A stretch of DNA of 64,000 nucleotides from Pascua guehoae. Lineage: Eukaryota; Basidiomycota; Tremellomycetes; Trichosporonales; Trichosporonaceae. The notes beneath the pieces were generated by a model that saw only the letters and a program-made list of their open reading frames with translations, did no database searches and was not told where the DNA came from. This document shows positions 1 through 12,800 of this stretch, in pieces. The number at the start of each line of letters is the position of its first letter. Within the stretch, counting starts at the first letter, position 1. The DNA is taken from NCBI GenBank assembly GCA_001600415.1, contig BCJX01000007.1, positions 1,354,274-1,418,273 on the forward strand, in the 5' to 3' direction. Position numbers and translations under genes: made by a program.

Positions 1-2670
1 GGGTGTGGGTGGGTGGGTGGGTGGTGAGTCTGTGTGACTGGGCCGCCGTATGGCGCACAAGCCTGGCACAGCTGGGGGGTGGCCTGGTGGGTGGGTGGCA
101 GGCTGGGTGGTGCTTTGATGCTCTTTTGGACGCACGCACGCACCTCTAGGCATGTACAGTCTGTATGCCATGTACAGTACAGTGGCTGTGGGTGGGTGAT
201 GGGTGAGGGTACCTGTGGCGTTTTGTGATGGTCGGTCGCCTCTCTTTGCTACTCTCCTCTACCCCCCTTTGCTTTTCTTGCCTTGCCTCACGCACAACCA
301 CAATGCTGAGTGGCCAGTACGCCACTGGGGAAAGGGCAGGTAGGTAGCGGGGGATAAGGCCAGGGAATCCAAGGGGCAGCAGGGTGAGTGGGGTTCGAAA
401 AAGAAGGAAGGACGCCCAAGGGAGCCAGGGCAGAGCGAGGGACAAAAAGGGGCACAGGGGAAAGGGACTGGTCCCTGGGGCACAAAGCCCTATACGCCTG
501 TCTGCAGTCCTTGTCTCTTGGCCTCTGGGCTGACGATGGCCACACACTCCCAAATGGCCATGGCATGGGTGGCACCTGAAAACGGAAAAGGGACGGGGCA
601 AAACCCAGAGGAAAAAAAAAAGCCTACCTGTGGTGCCCAGGCCCAGTTGAGGAGGCGAGGTCCCGAGCTATTGTGCGGTGCGTCGTGGTCCTGGACGTGT
701 GCCGCTTCTGGGTAGGTACTACTGTAGGCATGCTCAGGCCCATCAGGGAGGGATACACAAGGACAAGTCTTACAACAAGGGCCACACACCTGCGGGCCTG
801 CGGGGGAAGGGTATTCAAACTGCCCTGCATGTCCAAGGTGTCCTGCATGTCCTGATCGCCTGACCACGTTTTTGCTTTTGAAAATGGAAAAAAGGTCCAA
901 ACCTACCATTATCGCATCCATCAATACCACCCTGCACGCTGCCGCCATCCTCCATCAACGCTTCCCGTCTCGGTGCCGCAACATGCACAGCAAACCAGAC
1001 GCCGGCACTGCCTGACCGCATGACCGCCCAGTCCGCAACAGACTCCAAACTACCAGTGTCGTCTCTGAAGCCCCACCGTCCTCGTCGCGCGCTGCATTGC
1101 CAAACTGTGCTCTCCTCCTTTTTTTTTCTTTCTTTTCGCCACTGCCGCGCGTGCCGCGCGCGCCGCCGCGCGCCGCGGCAGCCTCTTGTGTGGCGCTGCA
1201 TCCGACACACACTACCATGGTACCACTATCCATGTTCCCGCTTCGGCGTCGTGCTCCCGTCCACTTATGAGCCACTACTTGTCCCCACAACAATCACGCT
1301 ACGCACCATCCTGCTTCTTATTCGCTCACGCTCTGCATACGCCTTGGTCTAGTGCACACTACTGTACTACTACTACTACTACTTGCTGCTTGGGTACGTA
1401 CTCCTGTCCCAAACAACAGGCGGCACCCTCCGCAACACAACACTGATGCTAGACTGCTGATCTCTCCCTGGAACCCGCGCCGTAACCTGTGGGCACGGTG
1501 CACCTCGGCGCGATCACACTTCAATATACACAGACCCCAGCGGTGTGCCTGAGGGTGAAGGGGGGGGCTCCAGCAGAAACATCTGGCATCAGGTTCCTGC
1601 AGTTCCTGGGCTTGGACCACCACGTAACCGCCCACATTATTGTCATGCATGCATGCACACCCCACTTATCAAGGACGCGGGCCTCTTTCGACGTCATTGC
1701 CGTTACTATCATTGTTGTCACTGCCGCCGCCACCAATAAGGGCCAGCCACCGCTCGGACCACCACCAGAATGCTGTGTTAAACAAAACGCAGAAGAACCC
1801 AACAGCCACAAAGAACGCCAGTATGCCAGGCGGAGAAACTATGGGGGCCGTCGTTGCTCACAACCGCATTGTGATGGGCAGAGTGGGGTCCCAGGAGCGC
1901 CCGATGCCTTCGCACTTCTATCACAAGTGTTGACACGTGATTGTCTCGCACTTGCATCACAGAATGTGGTTTGCAGCCGCTTCCACGAGGGAGACTTGCT
2001 GGAATAGTAGCCGATTCGAGCCATTGCCCAGACAAATGTATTAAGAAAACCGGCAACAGTTCTCCTCATGACGATATTTGTAGGTGCACAGGTACCGCGG
2101 CTTGGTGTAATGACACAGGACAGACAGCTGTACCTCGGTCTCGGAGCGTGACTCAAAATAGTTTGTAGCAACGTTCAGAATAGAACGAACAGACAAAAGC
2201 ATCCCAACAGGCCAACAGGAGGATATGGCTGAGTGTTGTTGGGTCGATACGGATCTCCAGTGGATTGTAATCACCCAGGCCAGTCTTTCAAGGAACATAA
2301 CAACTGCTGCCAGTTTCGCGCCTCCGCAGCTTTGCTGATTCTTTTGCACCTCCACAGCTTTGCTGATCCCCACTTTCAAGCGCGTACAGTGCAACAACCA
2401 AGCCATGGCTGCCCAGTAGAGCTCTTTTGAGCCGTTTGGAATGCCACCAAAAGGCAGGATTGTAAAGTGCGATGTGAAAGTCGGGGACAAGTAGTCGAGC
2501 GGTGGTGAACATGTGTGTGCGAGCGTGAGAGCCAAGTGGGAGTACTAGAGGGTCAGTCGTGACTGGACCCATGTCGACTGTCCCAACTCTTTGGTATATC
2601 AACGTGAGTGGGATACTTCGCAAGTTGCAAATCCATCGACCTCCGTGATCGTGAGTATGCAGGTACATGA
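1..2670. other. Gene-poor region, no supported gene
   Basis: Open frames here are short, overlap on both strands and lack recognisable domains or a plausible spliced model. The left edge begins with GGGT-type repeats (about 1-24) and there is a TAC trinucleotide run near 1364-1384. A partial tandem duplication of about 25 bp, sharing the core CAGCTTTGCTGAT, sits near 2320-2370. I see no transposase, reverse transcriptase or RNA gene. Confidence 0.5.
1364..1384. repeat. TAC trinucleotide microsatellite
   Basis: A short run of TAC/CTA triplets (about seven units) lies in the gene-poor left end and is not inside a supported coding region. Confidence 0.7.
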
Positions 2671-2672
2671 AG

Positions 2673-2785
2673 GTGAAATTACTTCATCCATTAAATAAAG
2701 GAGTTTGAATGATGGGAATGCAATAGCAATAAGTACGAATGCTGGAGTAATAGTCCATACAAGTTCAATAACTCGTGAGGCTGGC
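2673..2785 (-). pseudogene. cox2: NUMT: fragment of mitochondrial cox2
   Basis: Read on the minus strand, this stretch encodes about 35 residues matching the second transmembrane segment of cytochrome c oxidase subunit II, with the diagnostic stretches ELVWTITPAFVLIAIAFPSF and KLLYLMDEV. The match ends abruptly after ISPS: the sequence that should follow in cox2 (the xIKAxGxQWYW part) is missing, and no COX2 sequence is seen upstream. The piece is visibly more AT-rich than its surroundings. A promoterless 110-bp piece cannot be a working gene, so it is best read as a nuclear insertion of mitochondrial DNA. The frame is uninterrupted, which suggests it is either fairly recent or simply too short to have collected stops. 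Exact ends are uncertain by about 10 bases. Confidence 0.85.
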
Positions 2786-4757
2786 AACTATTGAGACTGC
2801 CACATTGAGCAGGGTTGCGCTGAGCTGGGTTGCGCGCGATGTCGACCTTGGACACTCTGTACATCAATCTGATGGTGCACCCTCGTGCTCAAAGCAATCT
2901 TGCAATTGTACTATCCACCATGCACATCAAGGACTAGAATCTCGAGAAAGGGTGGGAGACGGCAGTTGCTACATTTTTCTGCATTTCCCCTGCATTTCCT
3001 ATACGAGAACCCTGCATGCGTGCAGCCGAGCCCAACGTGGCAGTCTCAATACTTTCCAGTCGCACCTGCACAATTGCTCGAGACACCAACTGTCCTTGCC
3101 CTCGTCAGTCGGTCCTCGTCAGACGTCGTCAGATCTCGTCATTGCTGGCCCCCGACTACCCCCTTTCAGACCAGTGGCAGTGCAGGACAGACGGACCGTG
3201 TGCGGGCAGCCGACATGGCTCGTTGGACTTGTCGTTGGATACATGGCCACGGTCGGCCGCGCACACCGAAAAGCAGTTGAAAATAATGCCTACAAGCGCC
3301 AGCAAATGTGTGGTCTCGGATCCCTTTGCAGAAATCCAGCAAATACCATCCAGCAAATACCCGACATGGCACCTCCACGAAGGCGTCTGCAAACTGGCCT
3401 GGGAGTTGGGGCATTACATCGACAGAATGTTTCCCAAATGCAACAATGAAGACTACCGCTGTCCACACCAACCCACCGCAGAGTATCAACCTAAACTCCC
3501 AGGACCATGATCTCACAAGAGAAGCAGGCACACCAGCCCCTCCTAGAATACCAGTCGCGGCGTAACCCTAAGCGCCACTGAAGACTTCAGAACCGCCACG
3601 TCCTCAGAATCGCCCACTGCGGTCTCAAACTCAAGTATGCAGCGACAGTTTACAGCCCCGGAACCCTGTGCCTGGAATGGGTGCCAGTATAGACTGCTAC
3701 GGCTTGCATGAGCATCAGACTGCACTGCCGGTGTGGGCGTCGCCGGCTTGCGCGTCGCGGGCGTGGGTGTCGTGTTGCATACCGGCGCTGCGCCTTGTTG
3801 GCGGAGGGACGTCCATCGTACCTGGCGTCCTATTGGTGAAAACGCGATGTAATGCCGTTCCCACAGAGCGGGTGTTCGCCTACCTCTGCGTTGCGGGCAA
3901 GTTATAATTCTAACAATGCCTGTGTTTTCAGTGGGCTTGGTAGAGATGTGGCTTCATCTGTCTATGGTTTCTCTCTACAAGGTGTACGAGGTCTGGCCTC
4001 TGTGCGTTCGGTTCTTGGCCATGGCCATATCCTTCTGTCTCTCGGGTCGGTTGCTTCGGGCATCGTCCCGAGGACATAAGAAGCCACAGCTACAGCCGTC
4101 GCTCATATTTTGCTCATTTTCGCAATGGATATTGGTCGGGTGGGGTGGCTCAGAGGAGTGTGGAAAGAGGGGCTCTACCCTACCGAGGGCGGTGGGTGGG
4201 AGGCTTGGTAAGAACCAAACCATTGTCGGTGCACGTTGACGCACGGGCATGTCAGAGCAATTCCACTGGCCGTCTCTGCGCTACGACGTTGGTATGACCA
4301 AGTGACGTTGGGCGACTCCACGACATTAGAGCTGGTGGAAGAGGAATGGATGCCGCGCCGCGTTCAACTTCGCCACCACGCCCGTACCCGCTCCAAATGA
4401 CCGGTTAGAGCACAGATTACCAGTTAGAGCACAGTATACATGTTGTCTTCTATAGCACAAGATCAGTGTCCTAGGCCATATGACCCAGCTAGAACTAGGA
4501 TATGATCTGAGTTGTATGAAATAGAGTATGTCGGCGTGTTGCCGCAGAGCGCGAGCGAGAACGGTTGAGCACCAGGAGACGATCCAGGGAATCTCACAGA
4601 GATTCTTGAAATCGTCCCCTCGGCCGACAAGCGAGGCGTGGCGTGTTGGCTAGAGCGGGGCACTGGTCGTACGATTCGTTGCGACGTTTCGGCTTGGCAC
4701 TGCAACAGCGCCGCGCCCACCGCTCCGCCGCACCTTGGTCGTCCTTCCACATCGGGT
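2786..4757. other. Gene-poor region between the NUMT and the hydroxylase gene
   Basis: No convincing gene. Minus-strand frames at 3156-3531 are hydrophobic in part but cannot be spliced into a recognisable protein. The last 300 bases (about 4460-4757) are the probable 3' untranslated and terminator region of the fatty acid hydroxylase gene, which ends at 4758 on the minus strand. Confidence 0.45.
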
Positions 4758-6143
4758 CTACTTGCAGTCGAGCATGAGCTCGGTGCCAAAGACGACGTCC
4801 CACAGCTTGCTGGTGACGCCAAAGGCAGACTCCCAGTCTGAAACGCGGTTAGCAAAGTGGAAAGCTTCAAGCCAGAGCCAGACTGTAGACTTACTCTTGT
4901 AGTGGTGGGCGAGGTGGTAGCGCTTGAGCTGGGTGAGGTACGCAGGCAGACGCGTGTGGTGGAGGGCATAGTGGCAGCAGTCGTAGAGGATGTAGAATGC
5001 AAACGCGCCTGCAATGATGCCGTTGGCAACGGCCTTGGGGAAGAGGAGGTGTGCGAGGCGGGTAAACGGTGCCTGGAGGATGAAGAAGAGGGTCGGGGGC
5101 ATGACGAGGCGGAGGCCGTCCATGGGGAGGTAGTGGTGGACGCCGTGCAAGAGGAAGTGGAGCATGAGGGCCCAGTTGCGGTCCGGGAGGTGGTCGTCAA
5201 TGTGGAACAGGAACCGGTGCATGCCGTACTCGAGCAGCGTCCACACAATGTTTCCGATGATAAAGCATGGGAGAACCTTGATGAGCGACAGGATCTCGGG
5301 TGTCGGCCAGCGCGGAAGAGGCCACTGGAACAAGTCGCCCGCCGTGACGCGCGAGTCGGAAAACTGCAGCATCGACAGGTAGAAGATGAACATGGTGATC
5401 GGGCCCCACATTATGGGCACCACGTACCACTTTGTACGGGTAAGTGCCTGTTGGAGGGTCAGCAACCCGGTTCGGGGGTCGACGTGGGCAGGCAACCGCG
5501 TGTGGGATCTCGCAATCGCGATTGCAACACAAAGCGAGTACGCACCTCGAGAATGTCCCATTTGAACAGACGCGCCGACTCTTTCAGGTGGCGCGGGTTG
5601 TGCACCTGGCTAAGATAGTACTGCTTGGACCAGGGCGCGTTCCACACTTGCGCGAGCAGTGGCTTTGACAGGTCGAGGAACTTGTTCTTGTTAAAGTCGG
5701 ACGACACGTCCGTGTCCTCGGGGTGGAAGTTTTCGTCGGCGACCCAGTCTGTTTGCAGTCAGTGACCTGCTGCTGCAATACAGTAGCATGTGTGGACCCA
5801 CCTTCAGAGACAATCTGCTCGTCGCCGCCGAGCTCGCCAATCTTCATCTCGTCGAGCATTTCGTAGGCCGACTGCGAGTGCACGTGCTCTGATGGGTCCG
5901 CCATAATGTTGCCGAGCTCCTTGCCGGCAAACGGCAGGATCAGGTCGTCACCACCCGGGTGGTCATCGAGAAACTCGGTCACATCGTAGACCTTGCCCCT
6001 CCACGACACCCAGCACGATTTGCGCGTGTTGTCTGCAGAGTCAGCATCCGCACTTTACAGAACAGCACCACCACCACAGGTGGTGGACTATAAAACGCAC
6101 GCTGTTCCAGGTCGACCTGGGCAAAGATGCGGTTGCCAACCAT
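4758..6143 (-). CDS. SCS7: Fatty acid 2-hydroxylase (sphingolipid alpha-hydroxylase), SCS7/FA2H type
   Basis: Probably hydroxylates C2 of the very-long-chain fatty acid in ceramides at the ER membrane. Five exons (6143-6101, 6032-5802, 5748-5546, 5447-4895, 4837-4758) splice in frame to 369 residues, close to yeast Scs7 (384). The N-terminal quarter is a cytochrome b5 domain with the haem-binding HPGG motif and a second histidine in the SEHVHS stretch. The C-terminal half is a membrane fatty-acid-hydroxylase domain with the di-iron histidine clusters [27 protein letters not shown] and YHLAHHYK. The last intron (57 nt) is in frame and would add 19 unlikely residues if missed: removing it restores [14 protein letters not shown]. 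The start was chosen because exon 1 leads directly into the b5 fold. It is divergent from the MFS gene to its right. Confidence 0.95.
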
Positions 6144-7345
6144 TGCTGCTGCGAGGACGGTATCCGAGGGGGGTATACGCGAAGGGAGCGACAGCGACGT
6201 CGAGAAGACAAGAATGCAAGGGTGGATGGGTGATTAGAGGTTGGTGGCGATGTAGCGGAGGGGAATGTGGTAGCTCGGACCAGTTCGCAGGTTTAAACGT
6301 GGTGCGCGGTGCTAGGTAAAAACACCAGGGACGCGTGCCAGGCCGGCCGGCCCCTGGCATGGGTGCGGTCTCGATGCCCCGTGGCAGTGGCGCGCGTCCC
6401 ACAGTAGTGGCCAGTGGCCAGTTCGGTCATGCATCATGCATCATCTTTCCGCAGCCAGCCAGCCTGGCTAGGCTGGCCTCTAACGCTGCAGTGCTATCAA
6501 ATCCGGCGGCCATACGGCTGCCATGAGGTCGGAAAACCTGCCTTTAGTTCGGGGCTCGGGCAGGTTGCAGGTGGTGTCGGGGGTGGGAATGGAGAATGGG
6601 CTTGCGTAGACTCGGTACGAGACGGAGAGTAATGGCTTGTGGAGATTGCTTGGGCGCCCCAGGCTGCGAGCCGCCTCTTTTCCCCCGACTGCAGGCTGTG
6701 TTGCCCTGTTGCGCGTGTTGCGACCTGTCCTTTGTCTCCCTGAAACGTAGATCGTAACATTTCGGCACCCAATTTTGATTCCGTACACCTCCATGACCGG
6801 ACCTGGCATGGCATGGCATGTGCTTGCACGTGTTTCCAAGTTGCTCCAACCTTCCAAGTTTTGCTTGGGCTTTGCTCGGCACCTGGGCAGCAGCCAAGCA
6901 ATCTACCATTACATTACGTAACATTATATGCCCTTATCGGTCAGCCCCACCCAATGCGGCCCAGGCTAGAGGTTACTATTGCTATTCGGGACGCGTGCCC
7001 ATTTAAACTTGGTTTCATGAGCTGCCATTCATGTCGCACAGGGCCCGCCTCTCCCGCCTTTACCTTTTGATGACCGATGGATGCCGGACGTGTGGGGACG
7101 TGGGGTAAACGGGATCCCATTCATGTCGTTCCTGAAGGCCCCCCGTCGCGACGCGCAAAAAAAGAAACAAAGACAAAGAATTATCATTCTCCCACACTCC
7201 TAAACTCCCTCTCTCTCCCAGTTGTACTGACAGTCGGCTTGATCGTGCTCGGTATCGTTGACTCTGGCCTGGTCTTGGTTTCTTGACATATCCCATCTCT
7301 TTTTGATTCGTAGCCGCTTCCCCACCCTCCAAACTCGCGACAAAC
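6144..7345. promoter_or_regulatory. Divergent intergenic region between SCS7 and the MFS gene
   Basis: About 1.2 kb with no supported coding sequence, holding the 5' regions of two divergent genes. The right end, just before the ATG at 7346, is pyrimidine-rich (about 7180-7345), as is common before fungal start codons. A small GGCAT repeat lies near 6805-6820. Confidence 0.5.
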
Positions 7346-9479
7346 ATGTCACTCTCGTCGCGTCGAATGTCGGACATGACGCGGCGGATGTCCATCGACA
7401 TCCAGCTGACGCAACGTGTCCCGGCGTTCAAGCGCGAACACACCGACCTGGATACCCCTCCTCAGACCCCTGGAGGAAGCAGCTCGACGTACTCCACCCC
7501 CACCACACCGCATGGGCACTCTCTGAGCCAACAACATGTATTCTCCCAGCTTCTCGGCCCCAGGCGAACGGTGCAGACACCCCTCCCGGTGCTCAAGATT
7601 GTCCCGTTGTGCGTGGCCCGCGTGGCCGAGGGCGTTATCTTTGCAGTCATCTTTCGTGAGTGGTTGCGATGAATGATTCGGTGCCGTGATAGTAGGTCGC
7701 ACGAGCCATGGCTGATATCAGCCTACATTAATGAAATGATGCGCGAGTTTGGCGTCCCCGAGAACTCGCTCGGCATTTGGTCAGCAACAGCGGTGAGTCA
7801 TACCAGGGTGTATCCAGTTGGGTGGGTGGGGCACGTTGCTGACGACGACAAGGAGTCGGTCCTTATGGTGACTGAAGCCATGGCGGCGCCCCTCTACGCG
7901 CCCCTGGCCGACCGGTACGGGCGACGACCCGTCTTTATCATTCTGCTCGCCATGTGGGGCGCCTTTGCCTTTACGTTCGGGTTTGCAAGCACTCCGTGGG
8001 GGGTTGTATTTCTGAGGGCGGCACGTGAGTTATTTTACTCTAATGCCACTCGCCCCACAACTGATATCAGTCGGTCTCCTGGCTGGCGCTGGCGTTCTGT
8101 CCCGCACCATGTGCGGCGAACTGTGCGATAGGACCAACCGAATCCAAGGGTTTGCCATGTTCTCTCCATCGTTTACCGTCGGCGTCACCATTGCGTAAGT
8201 GTCATCGATCACCGAGGATTTCTCCGCTAGAAACGGCGCCAGAGATCTCGTTTGCTCGCAAAGTTAAGAGTACCACTTACGCCAGCCCTCTTATCGGTGG
8301 CTTCCTCTCTCGGCCAGTTCCTCGCCTTCTCTCGCCCTCGTGGACGCTCTTTGTGACGTACCCCTACCTGCTACCCTCGGTCGTCGCGGGCGGGATGGGC
8401 TTTGCTTCGGCCGCGGCGGCGTATGTCTGGCTCCCAGAGGTGTGTACGTACGCCGCGTCCTAGCTGACGCCCAGACTCTCCCGGTGACGCTGCACAAGTC
8501 GAGCCAGACGCGGCACGAGGCGGAGAAGGCCGAGTCGGGCGGTGGTCTCAAGGCCCTCTTGCTGTATCCCAAGTTTCAGAATGTTCTCATTCTCTATGGG
8601 CGTGAGTGAACCCGATGGGAGAAGGCACTATACTCACACTCAGTCAACAATGCGGTCATGTTCAGCTGGGAGGCAGTGTACCCCTTATTTGCCTTTACAA
8701 ACAAGAATATCGGCGGGCTGGGGCTCTCGGTAAGTAGCTCTCAGTGACGCTTGCTAACCTCGCCAGACGCAGCAGATCGGTGTGCTCCTCTCCGTGGGCG
8801 CCGCCTTGTCCATTGTCATGACCATCTGGCTCTTTCCTGTGCTCCACCGCACCGTCAAAGAAGGCACCTATCTCCGCCTCTGTAAGCACCTTGCTGAAGC
8901 GATGCCCCACTGGCTCCCACTGATGACCAGGCCTCCTTGCATACCCCCTGGCGGTGTCTCTCTTCCCGGTCATCTGGGCACTCAACCACGGACACACGGG
9001 CGGAGGCATGCCCATCAGCGCATGTATCGCGCTCGGGATCCAGCTTCTCCTTCGGCGCACCGGTGACTTTGCGTCGACACTGCTCGACACTATTGTGCTC
9101 GACGCCATTCCTGGCCCAGAGTACCTTGCAATGGCGAACAGTATCACGTTCAGTATGGCGGTGAGTCTTGTCCCGGCCATTCAAGTGGAATACACATTGC
9201 GTTGGCCCTGTTGTTGACAAAGTGGGGTGGTGACTAACCCGCCAGGCTGTTGGTCGCGCCATCGGGCCGTTTATCGTCTCCTCGGCCTTCTCCATCTCTG
9301 CGGCGGCTCCGTCAGCCACGTCGCCGTTGCGCCAGGTCGTATGGTTTGTCTTTGCGCTCGTCTGTGTCCCGTCGCTGTACATGGCCCAGCGCGTCACGGA
9401 CGATGTCGCCGCAAGCCACGCCGACGAGGAGCGGCACGAGCTGCTGGACGAGTCGGCAATCGAGGACGACGACGAGTAG
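7346..9479 (+). CDS. MFS transporter, DHA1-like (drug/metabolite:H+ antiporter type)
   Basis: Ten exons (7346-7655, 7722-7792, 7853-8024, 8071-8194, 8286-8439, 8475-8601, 8644-8729, 8767-8881, 8931-9160, 9246-9479) splice to about 540 residues. A Ser/Thr/Pro-rich cytoplasmic N-terminus of about 85 residues precedes the first membrane segment. The MFS signature loop between TM2 and TM3 is visible as LADRYGRRPVF, and the sequence VARVAEGVIFAVIF-PYINEMM fits TM1 of the fungal YCR023C/ZIFL-like DHA1 group. The C-terminus is acidic and ends shortly after the last membrane helix. About 12 hydrophobic segments are expected. The substrate cannot be told from sequence: efflux of a toxic compound or metabolite is the family default. 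The 91-nt intron at 8195-8285 is longer than its neighbours and its boundaries are the least certain. Confidence 0.88.
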
Positions 9480-9843
9480 GGACGGACGATAAGACGCGAA
9501 AAGGACATTGGTTGGGTCTTGTATTGTAATATAGAGACACGTCTTGTTTGTGACATCTCTTTGTCCCTGCCAGCTGGGGGGGCTGGGGGCAGGGGGCTGG
9601 GGGCAGGAGGTACAATCATCGCATTAGTCATCACATTATTGTACAACGTGTAGATAGATGTATGCGCTCTACCAGCGAGCCATTGCTTTACTGTCGACGC
9701 GACCGATTGTCCCAGGGCCTTCCTTCCAGAGGGATGCTCTTCCCATAGGGACGCTCCTCTCAGAGACACACCCCTTCACCGCCCTTCGTCAGAGACACTC
9801 CGTCTCCACACCGACACTCCTTCCCTTCCCCCCGCGCCCCCGA
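9480..9843. terminator. Convergent 3' region
   Basis: The MFS gene ends at 9479 (+) and the next gene ends at 9844 (-), so both 3' untranslated regions must fit in about 360 bases. A (GGGGGCTGGGGGCA)-like direct repeat lies at about 9576-9606. No gene is seen. Confidence 0.5.
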
Positions 9844-12800
9844 CTACTCCTGCCGGACCAATTCGCTCATCGACCGGGACCGCCGGCGCACATGCGCGCG
9901 GAGATTCGGCTCTGGCGGCGCCGGCAGCGGCTCGGGATAGAGGGGCGGGTCAAACAGCGCCGCCTGGCTGAGGAGCTCTTGTTCCCGGTATTCAATCTCG
10001 GCCTGCTCGAGCTGCGGCGAGAGCGGGACGAGGGCCGGGAGGAGCGCCGCGTTCTGCTGCGACAGGGTGCGCAGGCGGGGCTCGGGCGACGAGTCGCTGC
10101 CGAGCATGACGCCGAATTCGGGCGGGAGGGGGATGAGGGATGTGCGCAGGCCGACGGTGGTGATGGTGTGGTTGGGTGCGTTGGTGGTGATGCTTGTATT
10201 GGAGCTCGTGCGGGTGTGGGTGTTGGTGTGGGTGCTGGTGCTGGTGCTGGTGTGGGGTATGGATGGCGAGGGGGGGCTGTCGGGCGTGATCACCATCGAG
10301 GGGTTGGGCTGCGCGCCTCCCGACCACGCACTGGGGCTTTGCGGGGTGGCCACCATACCGGGCACATGGTGTGCTCCGCCGCGCGAGGGGGTGTGGTACT
10401 GCAGCGTCCTGGCTGGGGACGGCGACGCGGGCGGCGAAAAGAAGAGCTCGGCCTCGTTGATCGTGCTGACCGTCATGGTACTGCGCGCCTGCGAGAGGGT
10501 CATGGACGACGTCGACGAGTCGGGAGCGGCCCCTGTTGTCGACGCTCGAATGGGTGTGCGTGGAGACCGCCCCGAGGCTCTCTGGGGCGATGGGACGGTG
10601 AGGTTGGGCGGTGTAACAGGGACACTGGTGGGGATGACAGACCTGACGATTGGCGGGGTGCGAGGGGGTTCGGGCACGATGCCGATAAACGACGTATTGC
10701 GCGAGGCTGGGGCAGACCACGAAGAGCACAGGGGTGGGAGTGGCGGGGGCGGCGACCGAGAGCGTCGGGGAGGCGAGGGGCTCGCAAACTTGTTGGACGA
10801 CGTTGACGACTTGCCCTCGCTCGCCGCACTGGACCGACGGCTGCTCTTCCGCGACCGTTTGCTGCTCGCCGTCGAGCTCTTGCTGCCGCGCTTTGAGGGC
10901 AGCGACGCGAGGCTCGCACCGCCGAACAGCGAACTGCCGTGGGACCCGCCGAAGAGCACGTCGTCCGAAGCGCAGCCGAAGACGGCGTCGGCAAACGACG
11001 CATCAGGCCGGAGCCGCGGATACAGGACGTCCTCGGGGGAAATGTCGTCCGGGTCCAACCCATCCTTGGTTTGTTTTGGATTGACAGCCTCCTCACTCTC
11101 GAGCGACGAGCTGTATAGTCCTTCAGGCAGAGTATCGTGCGACCCGCCCCCGATGCGGTGCGAGGTTATGGCCGTAAAAACATAGGGCTCTACGAGCCCC
11201 GTAGGCTCACGCTCGTCCAAATCCGAGTAGCCACCATAATTGTAGTACGGCCGAGCAGGCGGGTGGTCGAGTGTCGGCGTGATCAGAGGCGGCGACGTGG
11301 CGGTGGAAACGGTGAGGGTGGCGCTATCAGGTGGCTCGTTCGAGTACGCGCGTTGGTACGTAGAACGCGCCCACGGCTGTGGGACAACCATCGTCATGGC
11401 ACTCTCGGCGTCGGAAGAGTTGCGATACGATCGGGACTGGGCAGAGAATTCTCCATAAACGGGCGGCTGTGGTGCGTTGGTGTGGCAGCGGTTGACAACC
11501 TCTCGAATGTCGTCGAATACAGCGCTGCGTGGGCTGAGGCCCGTGTCGCACATCCCCGTCTCGAGCGCGTCGCTAAACGTAAACGTGTCGCGAGGGCTTA
11601 GTTGGGTATTCACGGCGACCGCGGGCTTGACGCTGTCAGGCTGACGCTCGCGTTCATCGCCATGCCTCTTCTCAATCTTGGTCGGAAGCGGACGCGGTGT
11701 CGTCATGTCGAGGCTGAGATTGGCCAGACCCAGCTGATGGGACACGCGTTTCTCGTCGAGTTCCCACGAAACGAGTCGCGAGCGCGATGGACGAACAATG
11801 CACAGCTCAAATGCGTCCTGGATGCGTGCTCGTGCACGGTCGCGCCACGCCCATTGGAGCTCATTCTCATCTCGCCACGTTTTGGCTGGCATCTGAGAGT
11901 GTGCCGGATCGCGTACTTGGGGCAGGACCAGTTTTCGTGGCAGTTCTGGGCTGGCCTTGGCATTTGTCGAAAATGCGCCGAATAATGGGTGCGAGGAGAA
12001 GAGCCAAAGCACGACCCCGGAAGTGACGACGACGACCAAGCGGATGCCGACCAATGTCGAAAAGGCAATGAGCAGACCCTTGGAGTAGGCCGAGAGTTGT
12101 CCATCGGCATGGAAAAAGTGCGGATCGCGCCGGCTTGACGATGTCGGATTCCAAAAAGAGATGAGGACGATGACGGCGACGCTCGCTCTGGCGAGGAGGG
12201 GGATGAGTCCGTGGTAGAGCTGAACAAGCAAATGGGCCGTTTCCGGGATAATGTCGAGCGCATGTCGTGTTCCAAGGGGCGACAGCCGTGTGTGGAGGAG
12301 AAAGGAAAAGTGCGAAAACGACCACAGTGCGAGGTTGAGACTGGCAGGGAGCGAGAAGTAGATGGGCTCGATGGCTGGTCTACGCACGCTCCACCGTCGC
12401 CAAAACTCAAAGCCGACTTCCCACCCAAGCCACACGACGAGGACAGACACGGCCCACGCGAGCGAGTACGCGACGGCCAGAAATACCCAGAGGCCCCCCG
12501 AGCTCGTCCCTCCCGATGGATATGCTGCGCACTGAGCGAGCAGGTACATGATGTTTAGATCAAAGAACTGCGGAGTGTGTCAGCGATGGGGGCCAGAAAT
12601 GCTGGACCGTCGGGTGGGACTCACCGCTCCGACTAGCGCATTGACAACCGAGAGCACCCACAATGTGACCCACGCAGCAGACTCCCACATCCCACTCTTG
12701 CGAACAATGCCCAAGTTCAGGTCGCGTTTCTTGAAGCGAGGAATCTCGACGCTGCTTTCATCCGTGATGAAGGACGAAAAGTGGTGTCGTCGTGGGGATT

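Noticed and set aside
2041..2668. Minus-strand frames of 126-164 codons next to the NUMT
   Set aside because: No domain, no continuity with the cox2 match, and atypical amino-acid content.
3156..3531. Overlapping minus-strand frames with hydrophobic stretches
   Set aside because: They cannot be spliced into a recognisable membrane protein and no flanking exons continue them.
4857..5618. A 253-codon plus-strand frame
   Set aside because: It is the antisense shadow of the fatty acid 2-hydroxylase exons.
9658..11185. Long plus-strand frames of 372 and 382 codons
   Set aside because: They lie antisense to the disordered tail of the orphan membrane protein and read as Arg/Gly-rich shadow sequence.
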